Source of the DNA: Verrucomicrobiota bacterium
Lineage (GTDB): Bacteria; Verrucomicrobiota; Verrucomicrobiia; Opitutales; Opitutaceae
Length of the DNA: 13,759 nucleotides
Direction of reading: 5' to 3'
Assembly (NCBI GenBank): GCA_023446735.1
Contig: JAEXPQ010000246.1
Coordinates: forward strand, 1-13,759
Numbering within the stretch: position 1 is the first letter of the stretch; each line of letters starts with the position of its first letter. The translations under genes and the position numbers were made by a program. This document shows, one piece after another, positions 1 to 6,595 of this stretch. The notes beneath the pieces are model-generated. The model had not been told where the DNA came from. It saw nothing but the letters and a program-made list of their open reading frames with translations, and did not search any database.

Positions 1-2
1 TG

Positions 3-149
3 GGCCGCGCGGCACAGTGTGCTCGCCGCACGCGCAATCCCGCCGACGCGGCCGCAGGGTGGCCGGCGCCGGCCGCGGCGCAGCCGGCTGCTCCGACAAC
101 GCCGCCGGCCCCGGCCCAAGGGGGAGCAACCCGCGCTACTCCCCGATGA
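3..149 (+). CDS. possible C-terminal tail of a gene entering from the left edge
   Basis: This frame is open from the window edge to a TGA at 147-149. It reads as a short Arg/Ala stretch followed by an Ala-Pro-Gln-Thr-rich tail, the kind of low-complexity C-terminus also seen on the response regulator in this window. If real, it would overlap the 3' end of the convergent yjbQ gene by 14 nt. No domain is visible in the 48 residues available. Other frames here are also open because of the high GC content, so coding is not established. Confidence 0.22.
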   Translation, partial: GRAAQCARRTRNPADAAAGWPAPAAAQPAAPTTPPAPAQGGATRATPR

Positions 150-552
150 TCTTCACGAGCACGCGCTTCCGCCGCAGGCCGTCGAACTCGCCGTAGAAGA
201 TCTGTTCCCACGGCCCGAAGTCGAGCCGGCCCTCCGTCACCGCCACCACCACCTCGCGTCCCATGAGTGTGCGTTTGAGGTGGGCGTCGGCGTTGTCCTC
301 GCCGCGATTGTGCGCGTATTGGCCATGCGGCTTCTCCGGCGCGAGCTTCTCCAGCCAGCGCTCAAAGTCGGCGTGCAGCCCGCTCTCGTCGTCATTGATG
401 AAGACCGAGGCGCTGATGTGCATCGCGTTCACCAGCGCCAGGCCTTCGCAGATTCCGCTCGCGCGCAACTCGGCCTCGACCTGCGGCGTGATGTTGAGAA
501 ACGCCCGGCGCGCGGGCACCTCGAACCAGAGCTCCTTCCGATGCGATTTCAT
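136..552 (-). CDS. yjbQ: YjbQ/UPF0047 family protein (secondary thiamine-phosphate synthase enzyme family)
   Basis: A 138-residue protein covering the whole of this small single-domain family. Hallmarks seen in order: EGLALVNAMHISASVFIND near residue 40, the conserved YAHN..GEDNADAHLK block, LMGREVVVAVTEGRLDFG, and the closing WEQIFYGEFDG..RKRVLVKIIGE. Family knowledge: E. coli YjbQ has been reported to have weak thiamine-phosphate synthase activity, but the physiological role is unclear. I chose the ATG at 552 because the codons upstream look unlike the family and would only add a 12-residue leader from a TTG at 588. The RBS is weak. It is divergent from the AMP nucleosidase gene across 116 nt, so the two may share a promoter region. 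Family assignment is secure; the function is tentative. Confidence 0.9.
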   Translation of the reverse strand: MKSHRKELWFEVPARRAFLNITPQVEAELRASGICEGLALVNAMHISASVFINDDESGLHADFERWLEKLAPEKPHGQYAHNRGEDNADAHLKRTLMGREVVVAVTEGRLDFGPWEQIFYGEFDGLRRKRVLVKIIGE

Positions 553-668
553 TGCTTGGTCTCTGCCACCCTCCGCGCTGCGTGGCAACGATCCGCGCGT
601 TCCGCCATCACCTCGCCCGTGCGAGCTTTCGCATCGCCAGCCACGTCGCCACCGCCAGCATTCCCACC

Positions 669-1445
669 ATGGAAACCCGCGAGGAGATCGTGGAGAACTG
701 GCTGCCCCGCTACACCGGCCTGCCGCTCGAACGCTTCGGCCAGCACATCCTGCTCACCAACTTCCAGCGCTACGTGAGTCTGTTCGCCGAATGGCACGGC
801 GTGCCGGTCGAGGGCCTCGACCGCCCCATGCCCAACGCCACCGCCGGCGGCATCACCATCGTCAATTTCGGTATGGGCAGCGCCAACGCCGCCACGGTCA
901 TGGATCTCCTCGGCGCCGTGCACCCCAAGGCCTGCCTCTTCCTCGGAAAATGCGGTGGCCTGAAGGAGAAACCCGCCATCGGCGACCTCATCCTGCCGCT
1001 CGCCGGTATCCGCGGTGAGGGCACTTCTAACGACTACTTTCCACCCGAGGTGCCGGCGCTGCCCGCCTTCGCCCTCCAAAAGGTGATCTCCAACGCCGTC
1101 CGCGACCACGGCCGCGACTACTGGACCGGCACCGTCTTCACCACCAACCGCCGCGTCTGGGAGCACGACGAAGCCTTCAAGGCGCGCCTGCGCGCCACCC
1201 GCTGCATGGCGATCGACATGGAGACGGCGACGCTCTTCACCGTCGGCTTCTTCAACCACATCCCCGCGGGCGCGCTCCTGCTCGTCTCAGACCATCCGAT
1301 GGTCCCCGAGGGGGTGAAGACCGCCGAGAGCGACCGCTTGGTCAACGCCCAGTTCGTCGAGGAGCACCTGCGCATCGGGATCGATGCCCTCCAGCGCCTC
1401 GTCGACGGCGGTGCCGAAGTCCGGCACCTGCGCTTCGAACGCTGA
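669..1445 (+). CDS. amn: AMP nucleosidase, short form
   Basis: Hydrolyses AMP to adenine and ribose 5-phosphate, a purine salvage and AMP-level control reaction in the cytosol. The 258 residues start with EEIVENWLPRYTGLPLERFG and LLTNFQRYVSLFAEW, then show the nucleoside-phosphorylase-fold core: GGITIVNFGMGSANAATVMDLL, LGKCGGLKEKPAIGDLILP, MAIDMETATLFTVGFF and LLVSDHPMVPEGVKT, the last carrying the likely catalytic Asp. E. coli Amn is about 480 residues with an extra N-terminal regulatory domain. This protein corresponds only to the catalytic C-terminal half, the form I recall from Bacteroidota-like genomes. The ATG at 669 is chosen because homology begins there; the frame is open upstream but reads as non-coding. 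No clear Shine-Dalgarno. It converges on the pseudouridine synthase gene with only 12 nt between stops. Confidence 0.9.
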   Translation: METREEIVENWLPRYTGLPLERFGQHILLTNFQRYVSLFAEWHGVPVEGLDRPMPNATAGGITIVNFGMGSANAATVMDLLGAVHPKACLFLGKCGGLKEKPAIGDLILPLAGIRGEGTSNDYFPPEVPALPAFALQKVISNAVRDHGRDYWTGTVFTTNRRVWEHDEAFKARLRATRCMAIDMETATLFTVGFFNHIPAGALLLVSDHPMVPEGVKTAESDRLVNAQFVEEHLRIGIDALQRLVDGGAEVRHLRFER

Positions 1446-1457
1446 ACCACGCTCCGC

Positions 1458-2252
1458 TCAACCGGTCGCCTCGGCCGCCGCGAGCGTCGCCTCGTCGAGG
1501 CCCATCCGTTTCCGCACGAAGGCCCTGAGATCCTCCGTGAGCGGCGCGCGGAAGGTCCGCCCGCCCTCGCCCGGCTCGAAGCGCATCTCCAACGCATGCA
1601 GCGCGTGCCGCGGTAGCGTCAGCAACTCCGCCAGCCGCGGCGTGAACCCGCTCTGGATGAACTCGAGGAAGAGCAGTTGGTCCGGCCCGTACAGTTTGTC
1701 ACCGAGGATCGGGCACCCAAGCTCCGCCGCGTGCACGCGGATCTGGTGCTGCCGGCCGGTCCGCGGCCGCACCCGGGTCAAGGTGTAACCGCCGCCCCAT
1801 GCCAGCGGCAGGAACTCCGTCATCGCGGGCCGCCCCTCCGGCCCGCGCACCACCGCCTGCCGCGCCGCGATCGGACTGGAAAGGTCGCGCCCCAGCGGGG
1901 CGTCGACCACCGTCGGCTCTCGCAGGTCGCCCACGAGGATCGCGAGATAGCGCTTCTCCACCCGCCGCCCCTCGACCGCGGTCTGCAGTCGCCCGGCCAT
2001 CGCGGAGGTCTTCGCGAAGACCATCACGCCGCTCGTCTCGCGATCGAGCCGGTAGATCATGTGCACGCGTGGCAGCTGCAGATGCTCACGGCACGCGCCG
2101 ACCAGCGACGACCACGGGCCATTCTTCGAGGGATGACAGACGATGTCGCCCGGCTTGTTCAGCACAATCACCTCGCCATCCTCCTCGACGACCAGCCCGG
2201 GAAACTCCTCCGGGGTCAGCAGCCGCGGGCCCGGATCGACAAAGCCGCTCAC
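1458..2252 (-). CDS. RluA-type RNA pseudouridine synthase without an S4 domain
   Basis: Isomerises a specific uridine to pseudouridine in rRNA or tRNA; the target cannot be told from sequence. Of 264 residues, the first 25 precede the catalytic fold, which begins VVEEDGEVIVLNKPGDIVCHPS. The active-site motif reads YRLDRETSG with the catalytic Asp, then VEKRYLAILVG, TLTRVRPRTGRQHQIRVHAAELGCPILGDKLYG and LPRHALHALEM. There is no N-terminal S4 RNA-binding domain. The usual His before RLD is Tyr here. The start is set by a strong ribosome-binding site, GGGAGGT, ahead of a GTG at 2252. That GTG overlaps the TGA of the upstream SDR gene by 4 nt, so the two are probably translationally coupled. A longer frame from a TTG at 2378 lies inside the SDR gene and is rejected. 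Confidence 0.9.
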   Translation of the reverse strand: MSGFVDPGPRLLTPEEFPGLVVEEDGEVIVLNKPGDIVCHPSKNGPWSSLVGACREHLQLPRVHMIYRLDRETSGVMVFAKTSAMAGRLQTAVEGRRVEKRYLAILVGDLREPTVVDAPLGRDLSSPIAARQAVVRGPEGRPAMTEFLPLAWGGGYTLTRVRPRTGRQHQIRVHAAELGCPILGDKLYGPDQLLFLEFIQSGFTPRLAELLTLPRHALHALEMRFEPGEGGRTFRAPLTEDLRAFVRKRMGLDEATLAAAEATG

Positions 2253-3091
2253 GTCGCACCTCCCGACTTCTGCACCAGTTGCGGCAGACGATAGCGCGCC
2301 AGCACCGCAGCCGAAATCCGCGCGCACCACACCCGGGGCAAACGCCCCGTCACCATCCCCAGGACACGGTTGCGCCAACCCGGCACAACCAGCGCCTTGC
2401 CTCGCGCCAAACCGCGCAGGCTCGCCCGCACCACCGCCTCGGACGTCATCGAGTGCCGGCCGGCCACCACCCTCTCAGAATACCCGACCCGGCGGAAAAA
2501 TTCGGTCTCCGTCGGGCCCGGGCATAGCGCCTGCACCGGGATGCCGTGCGGTCGCAGCTCCTCATGCAACGCCAGACTCCAGTTCAGCAGAAACGCCTTC
2601 GTCGCCCCGTAGGTCGCCATATACGGCGTGGGCTGGAATCCGGCGACCGAGGCCACATTGATCACCGCCCCGCCCCGTTCGCGCAGCGCGGGCAGCAGAC
2701 GAGCGGTGAGATCCACGACCGCCGCGACATTCACCGCCACCATGTCAAGCTGACCGGAACGTTCGGCATCGGTAAAATTTCCGCAGGAACCAAATCCGCT
2801 GTTGTTAATCAAAAGCACTTTCGACCGATAATGGTCCTGGCGAATGACCCTCGTTGCCTCCCCTGCAGCCACCGCCCGCATGTCCACGTTGCCGAGATCG
2901 CACGGCACATGCACCAGCCGTTTTTGCACTGTCTCGGGCAGCCCTGTCGGCGCCCGGCGCGACAGGTTGCAAAAGACCATCCGCGGGCTAGCCTCGGAGA
3001 GCAGCGTGATGAACGTTTTCCCCACACCGGAAGAACCACCGGTCACCACGGTTACCGTGAAGGGCGCGAGGGCGTTTTCGTAATCGAACAC
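2249..3091 (-). CDS. short-chain dehydrogenase/reductase (SDR), DltE/YqjQ-like
   Basis: A classical NAD(P)-dependent SDR of 280 residues; the substrate is unknown. Visible features: cofactor-binding TGGSSGVGK at residues 17-25, a CDL acidic turn, NNSG at about 96-99, the catalytic Ser in NVASVAGF at about 148, and YGATK giving Tyr161 and Lys165. PGPTETEF follows, and a C-terminal basic region ends the protein. It belongs with the DltE-like SDRs (COG0300 type). The start is uncertain. GTG at 3091 gives FDYENALAPF just before the first strand and is preferred. A TTG at 3133 would add 14 residues that look non-coding. It is the first gene of a two-gene unit with the pseudouridine synthase (4-nt overlap) and diverges from hpf across about 50 nt. 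Confidence 0.87.
   Translation of the reverse strand: MFDYENALAPFTVTVVTGGSSGVGKTFITLLSEASPRMVFCNLSRRAPTGLPETVQKRLVHVPCDLGNVDMRAVAAGEATRVIRQDHYRSKVLLINNSGFGSCGNFTDAERSGQLDMVAVNVAAVVDLTARLLPALRERGGAVINVASVAGFQPTPYMATYGATKAFLLNWSLALHEELRPHGIPVQALCPGPTETEFFRRVGYSERVVAGRHSMTSEAVVRASLRGLARGKALVVPGWRNRVLGMVTGRLPRVWCARISAAVLARYRLPQLVQKSGGAT
2258..2264 (-). promoter_or_regulatory. ribosome-binding site deciding the GTG start of the pseudouridine synthase
   Basis: Read on the minus strand, GGGAGGT lies 5 nt before GTG at 2252. It sits inside the last codons of the SDR gene, whose TGA (2251-2249) overlaps the GTG in a GTGA junction. This is one of the clearest Shine-Dalgarno sites in the window and supports both the chosen start and coupling of the pair. 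Confidence 0.8.
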
Positions 3092-3124
3092 GGACCCACT
3101 AATCGCGCCTCCCACACCCAAAAC

Positions 3125-3130
3125 AAGGAG
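3125..3130 (+). promoter_or_regulatory. ribosome-binding site of hpf
   Basis: AAGGAG lies 11 nt before the ATG at 3142, in an A-rich patch between the divergent SDR and hpf genes. The spacing is slightly long, but the match is good and it supports the ATG. Confidence 0.65.
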
Positions 3131-3141
3131 CAAAACGCACC

Positions 3142-3516
3142 ATGAAAGCAGATACCAATCCGCACGAAATCATCGTCTCGGGCATCCACGTCTCGTTGAC
3201 CACGGCCCTCAGGGCCTACGTTGTCGACAAGATGCAGCGATTGTTCGGCCACGAGGATCGAATCGTGCGGATCCGCGTTGAAATCGAATTTGACGACCGC
3301 AAAGCCAAGGACGACCGCTTCACCGCCAAGGCCCACCTCCAGATCCACGGCCCCGACACCAACATCTCCGTCACTTCGGACGATGCCTACAAGTCGATCG
3401 ATCTGCTGGTCGACAAGCTCGACCGCTCGATCCGCCGCCGCTCCCGCCTCCACAAGGAAAAGCGCAACCACCCCCACGAGGTCGAGCTCGAGGCCGCCCT
3501 GCCGAAGGCCGGCTGA
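3142..3516 (+). CDS. hpf: ribosome hibernation-promoting factor, short S30AE/HPF type
   Basis: Binds the 30S decoding region and silences ribosomes in stationary phase or stress. The 124 residues form a single S30AE beta-alpha-beta-beta-beta-alpha domain. EIIVSGIHVSLTTALRAYV begins it and VVDKMQRLFGHEDRIVRIRVEI follows. The chain continues with KAHLQIHGPDTNISVTSDDAYKSID, then LLVDKLDRSIRRRSRLHKEKRN, the basic helix end typical of the family. There is no C-terminal dimerisation domain as in long HPF (about 180 residues), so this is the short class. It stands alone, with a Shine-Dalgarno and its own hairpin terminator just downstream. The promoter would have to lie in the short gap shared with the divergent SDR gene, or inside that gene. 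Confidence 0.92.
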   Translation: MKADTNPHEIIVSGIHVSLTTALRAYVVDKMQRLFGHEDRIVRIRVEIEFDDRKAKDDRFTAKAHLQIHGPDTNISVTSDDAYKSIDLLVDKLDRSIRRRSRLHKEKRNHPHEVELEAALPKAG

Positions 3517-3541
3517 CCCCTCCACTCCTCTCCACTCCTGC

Positions 3542-3570
3542 GGCCGCGCCTTCCCCGGCGCGGCCTTTCT
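3542..3570 (+). terminator. intrinsic terminator after hpf
   Basis: A perfect 9-bp stem GGCCGCGCC/GGCGCGGCC closes a TTCCCC loop and is followed directly by TTTCT. It starts 26 nt after the hpf stop. It separates hpf from the accBC leader. Confidence 0.8.
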
Positions 3571-3606
3571 CGTGCCCCATAAGGTGGACCACAGTCCATT
3601 CATACT

Positions 3607-3630
3607 GCGAAACAACTCCCCTTGTTTCGC
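3607..3630 (+). promoter_or_regulatory. perfect hairpin in the accBC leader
   Basis: GCGAAACAA and TTGTTTCGC form a perfect 9-bp stem around the loop CTCCCC. No T-run follows, so it does not look like a terminator. It lies 111 nt before the accB TTG. The loop bases CTCCC are exactly complementary to the accB ribosome-binding site GGGAG at 3732-3736. A role in accB control is inference only. Confidence 0.45.
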
Positions 3631-3731
3631 TCCGCCACCCGGGCTTCCGCGTTGCCAGCACCCTCCCGCGAGACTTCAACCGGCTCTGTTCTGCGATGCG
3701 CTACCCGCCTCGCACCCAATCAACACAACCC

Positions 3732-3744
3732 GGGAGCTTGCTTG
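3732..3744 (+). promoter_or_regulatory. ribosome-binding site and TTG start of accB
   Basis: GGGAG at 3732-3736 is followed after 5 nt by TTG at 3742. Homology of the protein begins immediately at this TTG, so a non-ATG start is well supported. Confidence 0.7.
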
Positions 3745-4224
3745 GACATTAAGCAGATCAAGATGGTGATCGACCTGATGAAGCGGTCCGACCTGACCGA
3801 CTTCGAAGTCGAAGAGGAAAACTTCAAGCTGCGCATCCGCCGCAATGCCGGCCACGCGCCCACCGTGTTCGCCCAGCCCGCCCTTGTGCCGGCCCCGGTC
3901 GCCGCTGCGCCGCTTTCCGTACCCACTCCAGCCGCACCCCCGGCCGCTCCGGCCGCCACGGTTCCCGCCGGCGAAGAGCCCGGAATCGTGTACATCAAGT
4001 CCCCGATGGTCGGCACCTTCTACCGCGCCGCTTCGCCGGAGAGCGCGCCGTTTGTCGATCTCGGCGCCTCCGTCACCGAGAAGTCGGCCGTCTGCATCAT
4101 CGAAGCCATGAAGATCATGAACGAGATCCAGGCCGAGGTGAAGGGCACCGTCGTCGAAGTCCTCGTCGAGAGCGGGCAGCCGGTCGAATACGGCCAGCGC
4201 CTCTTCAAGCTGAAGCAGGCCTGA
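3742..4224 (+). CDS. accB: biotin carboxyl carrier protein of acetyl-CoA carboxylase
   Basis: Carries the biotin that AccC carboxylates and the carboxyltransferase discharges onto acetyl-CoA, the first committed step of fatty-acid synthesis. The 160 residues match the usual 150-170. The N-terminal DIKQIKMVIDLMKRSDLTDFEVEEE helix region is followed by a long Ala-Pro linker (about residues 48-75). The biotinyl domain contains SPMVGTFYRAASPESAPFV and ends in EAMKIMNEI, with Lys124 as the biotinylation site. The start is TTG at 3742 with GGGAG upstream; reading further upstream gives only non-coding sequence. accC begins 10 nt after the stop, so the two are an operon. A perfect hairpin lies in the leader. 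Confidence 0.95.
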   Translation: MDIKQIKMVIDLMKRSDLTDFEVEEENFKLRIRRNAGHAPTVFAQPALVPAPVAAAPLSVPTPAAPPAAPAATVPAGEEPGIVYIKSPMVGTFYRAASPESAPFVDLGASVTEKSAVCIIEAMKIMNEIQAEVKGTVVEVLVESGQPVEYGQRLFKLKQA

Positions 4225-4234
4225 GCCCGCACGC

Positions 4235-5620
4235 ATGATCCAGAAAGTCCTCATCGCCAACCGCGGCGAAATCGCCCTGCGGATCGTCCGCGCCTGTCGC
4301 GAACTCGGCATCAAGACCCTCGCCGTCTACTCCGAGGCCGATGTCCAGTCCCTCCACGTGCAGCTCGCCGACGAAGCGATCTGCATCGGCGGACCGCGCA
4401 GCAACGAAAGCTACCTGCGCGCCGACCGCATCATCAGCGCCGCCGAGGTGGCCGACGTCGACGCCATCCATCCCGGCTACGGCTTCCTCTCCGAGAACGC
4501 CGACTTCGCCGAGCAGTGCGAGTCCTGCGGCATCAAGTTCATCGGCCCCCGTTCGAAGAGCATCCGCATGATGGGCGACAAATCCGTCGCCAAGGACACC
4601 GTACGCGCCGCCGGCGTGCCGATCGTGCCCGGCTCCGACGGCCCCGTCGCCACCGAGGAGGAGGCGCTCAAGGTCGCCCGGCGCATCGGCTACCCGGTCA
4701 TCATCAAGGCCGTGGCCGGCGGCGGCGGCCGCGGCATGCGCATCGCGCACAACGACATCTCCTTCGCCAAGGAATTCCACGTCGCCCGCAACGAGGCCGA
4801 GAAGGCCTTCGGCAACGGCGCCGTCTACGTCGAGCGCTACATCCAGAACCCGCGCCACATCGAGTTCCAGATCCTCGCCGACGAACACGGCAAGGTCCTC
4901 CACCTCGGCGAACGCGACTGCTCCATCCAGCGCCGCCACCAGAAGCTCATCGAGGAGGCGCCCTCGCCCTTCCTCACGCCCGATCTGCGCGACCGCATGG
5001 GCCGTGCTGCAGTCGCCGCCGCCGCGGCCGCCGGCTACGCCAACGCGGGCACGATCGAGTTCCTCGTCGACGACAAGGGCGAGTTCTACTTCATCGAGAT
5101 GAACACCCGTATCCAGGTTGAGCACCCCGTCACCGAGGAGGTCACGGGCATCGACCTGGTAAAACAGCAGCTCCTCGTCGCCGCGGGCGAACACCTCGCT
5201 TTCGACCAGAAGGACATCACCTTCCTCAAGCACGCGATCGAGTGCCGCATCAACGCCGAGGATCCCGCGCGCAACTTCGCGCCCTCTCCCGGCACCATCG
5301 GCCTCTACTACGCCCCCGGCGGCCACGGCGTCCGCGTCGACTCCCACGCCTACGGCGGCTACACGATCCCGCCCTACTACGATTCGATGATCGGCAAGCT
5401 CATCGCCTACGGATCCAACCGCCAGATCGCGCTCCAACGCGCCTATCGCGCGCTCAGCGAGTATCTGATCCGCGGAGTCAAGACGACCATCCCGCTCCAC
5501 AAGGCGATCATCAGCGATCCGGTCTTCGTCGCCGGCAAGGCCACCACGGGCTACATGGAGGACTTCTTCAACCGCGTGCCGCCGGATCTGTTCAACACCA
5601 CCGACCAGCCGCAGGGCTGA
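4235..5620 (+). CDS. accC: acetyl-CoA carboxylase biotin carboxylase subunit
   Basis: Uses ATP and bicarbonate to carboxylate the biotin of AccB. The 461 residues are slightly longer than the E. coli enzyme (449). Domain order is normal: the N-terminal biotin carboxylase fold (KVLIANRGEIALRIVRACRELG), the ATP-grasp region with its glycine-rich loop KAVAGGGGRGMRI, and HIEFQILADEHG with LGERDCSIQRRHQKLIEEAPS. The metal and catalytic block FIEMNTRIQVEHPVTEEVTGIDLV follows, then the C-terminal domain with ECRINAEDP, SPGTI and YDSMIGKLI. ATG at 4235 sits 10 nt after accB, with little Shine-Dalgarno, suggesting translational coupling. The extra residues are at the C-terminus. No accA or accD lies in the window. 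Confidence 0.96.
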   Translation: MIQKVLIANRGEIALRIVRACRELGIKTLAVYSEADVQSLHVQLADEAICIGGPRSNESYLRADRIISAAEVADVDAIHPGYGFLSENADFAEQCESCGIKFIGPRSKSIRMMGDKSVAKDTVRAAGVPIVPGSDGPVATEEEALKVARRIGYPVIIKAVAGGGGRGMRIAHNDISFAKEFHVARNEAEKAFGNGAVYVERYIQNPRHIEFQILADEHGKVLHLGERDCSIQRRHQKLIEEAPSPFLTPDLRDRMGRAAVAAAAAAGYANAGTIEFLVDDKGEFYFIEMNTRIQVEHPVTEEVTGIDLVKQQLLVAAGEHLAFDQKDITFLKHAIECRINAEDPARNFAPSPGTIGLYYAPGGHGVRVDSHAYGGYTIPPYYDSMIGKLIAYGSNRQIALQRAYRALSEYLIRGVKTTIPLHKAIISDPVFVAGKATTGYMEDFFNRVPPDLFNTTDQPQG

Positions 5621-5706
5621 GCACCGGCAGGACCCCTTCCTTCCGCCCTATAGTAGGCCGCGCCGAGCCCGCTGTAGCCGACCGCATCGAGGCCGGTCCG
5701 TCATAC

Positions 5707-5726
5707 CGCAGGCCTCCGCGCCTGCG
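5707..5726. repeat. GC-rich stem-loop in the accC-thiE gap
   Basis: CGCAGGC and GCCTGCG form a 7-bp stem around CTCCGC. No T-run follows on either side. It resembles the palindromes in other gaps of this window and may be a repetitive element or a weak processing or termination structure. Confidence 0.4.
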
Positions 5727-5755
5727 ACCCGATCTTCGCCGCCGCCGCCCCCCAT

Positions 5756-5785
5756 CGTTCTCGTTCTCCTACTCGTTCTCGTTCT
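5756..5785 (+). repeat. hexamer tandem repeat (CGTTCT)
   Basis: Five consecutive 6-nt units, of which four read CGTTCT and the middle one CCTACT, form a pyrimidine-rich tract that continues to about 5790. It ends 94 nt before the thiE start, in the 259-nt gap after accC. Such a short repeat could slip during replication. No protein product is implied. Confidence 0.6.
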
Positions 5786-5879
5786 CTTCGCCGCGCCCTC
5801 CGTCGCGCCTGCGATCTCCGTCCGCGCCCCACTCCACCATTGCACGGTTCGGCCGCGGGCGCATCCTCGCGCCGCCATT

Positions 5880-6527
5880 GTGAACGCTCTCCGCTCCGCC
5901 CGCTTCTACGCCATCCTCGACACCGGCTACGTGCCGCGCGACCGCTGGACTCCCGTCTGTCGTGCACTCCTGCTCGGCGGCGCGGATCTCGTCCAACTCC
6001 GCGCCAAACGCGAAACCGCCGCCGAGCGCCGCGCCCTCCTCGATGAAATCCTGCCGTTGTTCGCGCCCGGAGCGGTCGTCGACGCCCCGCCCCCGCTGAT
6101 CGTCAACGACGACCTGGAGCTCGCCCTCGCGTACCCACATCTCGGACTCCACGTCGGCCAGGACGACCTCCCGCCCGCCGCCGCCCGCGCGCGCCTCGGG
6201 CCGGGGCGACTGCTCGGCCTCTCCACTCATTCGCCTGCGCAGGCTGCCGCCGCGCTCGCGCTCCCCGCCGGCACGCTCGACTACTTCGCCGTCGGCCCGG
6301 TGTTCGCCACGCCGACCAAGCCCACCTACACGCCGGTGGGCCTGGAGCTCGTCCGCCATGTCGCCTCGTTGCGTCCCGCCCTGCCTTGGTTCTGCATCGG
6401 CGGCATCAAGCGCGGCAACCTCGCCGCGGTCCGCGCCGCCGGCGCCGAACGGGTCGTGGTCGTATCCGAAGTTCTGACCGCCGCCGATCCCTCGGCCCTT
6501 GTTCGCGATTATCGCGCGGCGCTGTAG
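5880..6527 (+). CDS. thiE: thiamine-phosphate synthase
   Basis: Couples HMP-pyrophosphate and the thiazole phosphate to give thiamine phosphate. A 215-residue TIM barrel of normal length. Substrate-binding motifs seen in order: LVQLRAK near residue 38, LIVNDDLELAL near 77 (the family's Asn-Asp pair), LHVGQDDLP near 92 with the Mg-binding Asp, LGLSTHS, FAVGPVFATPTKPTY with the Thr and Lys that hold the pyrophosphate, and PWFCIGGI for the thiazole phosphate. The start is GTG at 5880 with no evident Shine-Dalgarno; no upstream alternative remains in frame. The 259-nt upstream gap lacks the CTGAGA element of a TPP riboswitch. It converges on the lipoprotein gene with 56 nt between stops. Confidence 0.92.
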   Translation: MNALRSARFYAILDTGYVPRDRWTPVCRALLLGGADLVQLRAKRETAAERRALLDEILPLFAPGAVVDAPPPLIVNDDLELALAYPHLGLHVGQDDLPPAAARARLGPGRLLGLSTHSPAQAAAALALPAGTLDYFAVGPVFATPTKPTYTPVGLELVRHVASLRPALPWFCIGGIKRGNLAAVRAAGAERVVVVSEVLTAADPSALVRDYRAAL

Positions 6528-6576
6528 AGCGACCACCAGGTCCCGTCCGGCCGCTCCCCGGGATAGGAGGCCAGCC

Positions 6577-6595
6577 GCGCGCCTCAGAGGCGCGC
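6577..6595. repeat. palindrome across the lipoprotein stop codon, between convergent genes
   Basis: GCGCGCC and GGCGCGC form a 7-bp stem with loop TCAGA. The loop contains the stop codon (minus-strand TGA, 6586-6584) of the lipoprotein gene. On the minus strand the element is preceded by GTACA. No T-run is present on either strand, so a bidirectional terminator is possible but not typical. Confidence 0.45.

Noticed and set aside
61..74. Perfect 14-nt palindrome GGCCGGCGCCGGCC
   Set aside because: Made only of G and C in an extremely GC-rich edge sequence where such palindromes arise easily; no supporting context.
4205..5500. Long minus-strand open frame opposite accC
   Set aside because: It mirrors the accC codons and gives an Asp/Val/Gly-rich product with no motif, while accC is unambiguous.
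5621..5879. TPP riboswitch ahead of thiE
   Set aside because: The conserved CTGAGA and ACCTGAT-type elements are absent from the gap; only a short hairpin and a hexamer repeat are present.
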